Of a stretch of DNA of 6,157 nt, positions 4,565-6,157 are shown one piece after another. The number at the start of each line of letters is the position of its first letter. Position 1 is the first letter of the stretch. Where the stretch lies: assembly GCA_016782825.1 (NCBI GenBank), contig JADHXT010000229.1:1-6157 (forward strand), in the 5' to 3' direction. Under the pieces are notes generated by a model that searched no databases, was not told the origin of the DNA, and was given only the letters and a program-made list of their open reading frames with translations. The stretch comes from Candidatus Brocadiia bacterium (GTDB lineage: Bacteria > Planctomycetota > PUPC01 > DSUN01). A program made the position numbers and the translations under genes.

Positions 4565-6157
4565 ATGGGCAAGAAGACCCTGGTCACCGTGGTGGCGGCC
4601 GCCGCGCTGGTGGTGGCGCTGGCCATCATCGCCGCGTCGTCGCTCCGACCCCGCGCGACGGGCCAAGGCCCCGCGCCAGGCGGCGACCCGGCGGCGGAGC
4701 GCGAGGCGACTGCCGAGCGCCTCTTCGCCCAGGCCCAACTGGCGATGGACCGGGCCGACTGGACGGCCGTCATCGCCATCCTCGACCGGCTCTGGGTCGA
4801 GTGTGGCTCCACCCGCTTCCTCGAGGCCAACCGGGCCACCGTGTCCCGCATGCTCGCCCAGGCCAAGAGCAAGCTGGCCGTCGCTGTTCGGCCCCCCATC
4901 CCGCCACCGAAGAAGCCGCCACCCGCGCCGGACCCGGAGCCGAATCTGGCCGAGGCGCTGCGCGAGTGGCCCGTGGCGTTCGAGGACAAGCTCGCGTCCA
5001 GGGAATGCCTCAAGCGGGGATGGCTCTTCAAGGGGCAATACGGCGGCCACTTCGAGGTGAAGGGGGCGCTCCGGGTCTCAGGCATGCACACCATCTCGGC
5101 CGTGTGGTGGCGGCAGCCGGTTGGGGATGACTTTCTGCTTTCGGTGGACGTGTGCCCCGAGGACAACGCCACGCCGCTCATCTGGCTGTGCGGGCCGGGC
5201 TATGGCACGAGCCCGGGGACGGGCTACCTTCTGCGCGTGTCGGTGCTGGAAAAGCAGTTCCGCTTCGACCGCCACGGCCAGGCGTGGGGGCCGCCGCACG
5301 TGCCCGGCCCGCGCTGGGGCGAGTGGTATCACATTGACGTGCTGCGCCATCGGCGTGTGCTCGCGCTCCACATCAACGGGCAGCAGGTCGGGCGCTGGCA
5401 CGATCCAGCCCCGCTCCGCGGCCCGGCCAACGCGTTCATCGGTTTCGGCTCGCACTTGGGCTTCTCCGGCAAGCGGGGCGCGTGGTTTCGTCAGATGACC
5501 ATCCGCATGCCGGAAGAGGAGGCTCAGCGTCTGAAGAAGGCGCCCGTCGAGCGAATCCTCGACCCGCCACTCACTGTCCTGCCTCGACCGAACGGCGAAC
5601 GGCTGGCGCACGACGGCTTCGGCCAGGGGGTTATCTCGCGCTGGAGCGCCGCGCGAAGGGAATGGGGCATCCACGAGACGAAAGAGGGCCTCGTCCTTCG
5701 CGGCCCGAACGCGTGGCCCCGCCCGTGGCGTGTCGAGGCATTCACCGCGCCCTTCGCCCTCGACCTGCCGATGAGCTACTTCCCGAACGGCGAGGCCGTG
5801 AACTTCTCCGTGCGCCTGCGGCACGGGGATGCCCTGGACAAGGGACGGGAGCGCTACCGCGGCTGGACACTCAGCTTCCCCGCGGGCGACGGGCTCGTGG
5901 CGCTGGACTGGCACGACGAGGAGGGCAAGGCCCATCGTTCCGCCCAGAACGCCTACTTCGCTCCCGTGCCTGGTCGGCAGTACGTCCTCCGGCTCGAGCT
6001 GGCCAGGGAGAGACTTCGTGTGTTCAGCAACGGCGCGCTCATCCTCGCCGGCCGGTCGCCGAGGCCCATTGCCGATGGCGAGCCGGTGTATCTCGGCTTC
6101 CGCCAGATCTACGGCGGCTCGCGCGTCCGGCACGTCACGGTGCACCGGATCGACCCG
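4565..6157 (+). CDS. Membrane-anchored protein with two LamG/DUF1080-like regions (3' truncated by window)
   Basis: The frame is open from ATG 4565 to the end of the window, 531 residues without a stop. The order is: a short basic start (KK), one membrane helix (about 5-27), a charged helical stretch (44-105, reminiscent of a single TPR-type hairpin), a proline-rich linker (PPIPPPKKPPPAPDPEP, 109-125), then two beta-rich regions. Region A (about 135-315) contains LLSVDVCPED, GYLLRVSVLEKQFRFDR, WGEWYHIDVLRHRRVLALHING and FIGFGSHLG. Region B (about 345-530) contains LVLRG, NFSVRLR, YVLRLELARERLRVFSNG and VYLGFRQIYGG. The pattern 'W-Y-x-I-x-V ... L-x-L-x-I-N-G ... G-F-G' is typical of concanavalin A-like LamG/DUF1080 domains, which often bind or act on glycans. 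No catalytic residues can be picked out. GAGGGGA (4554-4560) precedes the ATG. The topology predicts the domains outside the cytoplasmic membrane. It is probably co-transcribed with the propeller gene. Confidence 0.8.
   Translation, partial: MGKKTLVTVVAAAALVVALAIIAASSLRPRATGQGPAPGGDPAAEREATAERLFAQAQLAMDRADWTAVIAILDRLWVECGSTRFLEANRATVSRMLAQAKSKLAVAVRPPIPPPKKPPPAPDPEPNLAEALREWPVAFEDKLASRECLKRGWLFKGQYGGHFEVKGALRVSGMHTISAVWWRQPVGDDFLLSVDVCPEDNATPLIWLCGPGYGTSPGTGYLLRVSVLEKQFRFDRHGQAWGPPHVPGPRWGEWYHIDVLRHRRVLALHINGQQVGRWHDPAPLRGPANAFIGFGSHLGFSGKRGAWFRQMTIRMPEEEAQRLKKAPVERILDPPLTVLPRPNGERLAHDGFGQGVISRWSAARREWGIHETKEGLVLRGPNAWPRPWRVEAFTAPFALDLPMSYFPNGEAVNFSVRLRHGDALDKGRERYRGWTLSFPAGDGLVALDWHDEEGKAHRSAQNAYFAPVPGRQYVLRLELARERLRVFSNGALILAGRSPRPIADGEPVYLGFRQIYGGSRVRHVTVHRIDP

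Noticed and set aside
5078..6145. Minus-strand open frame (355 codons) opposite the LamG-like gene
   Set aside because: No recognisable domain; the plus frame has coherent membrane anchor, linker and beta-sandwich pattern and third-position GC use, so this is a shadow.

Overview
The window is very GC-rich (roughly two thirds G+C by eye) bacterial chromosome, densely coding. There are no tRNAs, rRNAs, CRISPR arrays, insertion sequences or phage genes that I can see. Three features suggest a PVC-type bacterium such as Planctomycetota or a relative: a large secreted LamG/DUF1080-like protein, a secreted propeller-like protein, and an IolE-like sugar isomerase with an 'isomerase/epimerase' TIM-barrel fold. 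That placement is inference only. The tail of a gene that looks like ftsZ at the left edge would be notable if the host is Planctomycetota, because many members lack FtsZ.

Layout. Bases 1-147 hold the C-terminal end of FtsZ (acidic linker, conserved tail peptide, basic end). It is followed, almost without a gap, by a six-helix membrane protein of unknown function (168-839). A near-consensus sigma-70 promoter (836-864) overlaps the end of that gene. It opens a three-gene plus-strand cluster: a ZIP-family divalent metal transporter (901-1716), a half-size GDT1/UPF0016 cation transporter with an unusual double-CxxC cytosolic tail (1768-2301), and a CGGC-domain cysteine-rich protein (2348-2791). 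Together they look like a metal homeostasis operon: uptake, export, and a metal-binding or thiol protein.

A small hairpin covers both stop codons where this operon meets a minus-strand gene for a TIM-barrel sugar-phosphate isomerase/epimerase-like protein (2803-3546, GTG start). A 178-bp divergent intergenic region (3547-3724) carries candidate promoters for both directions and a short inverted repeat. To its right is a plus-strand pair: a secreted beta-propeller-like protein of unknown function (3725-4534) and, 30 bp later, a membrane-anchored protein with a proline-rich linker and two LamG/DUF1080-like beta-sandwich regions, which runs off the right edge (4565-6157). These two probably form an envelope or extracellular carbohydrate-related unit, but no catalytic activity can be assigned.

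No clearly new multi-gene system is visible. The most interesting items are the metal cluster as a whole and the Cys-rich tail fused to the half-size GDT1 protein.
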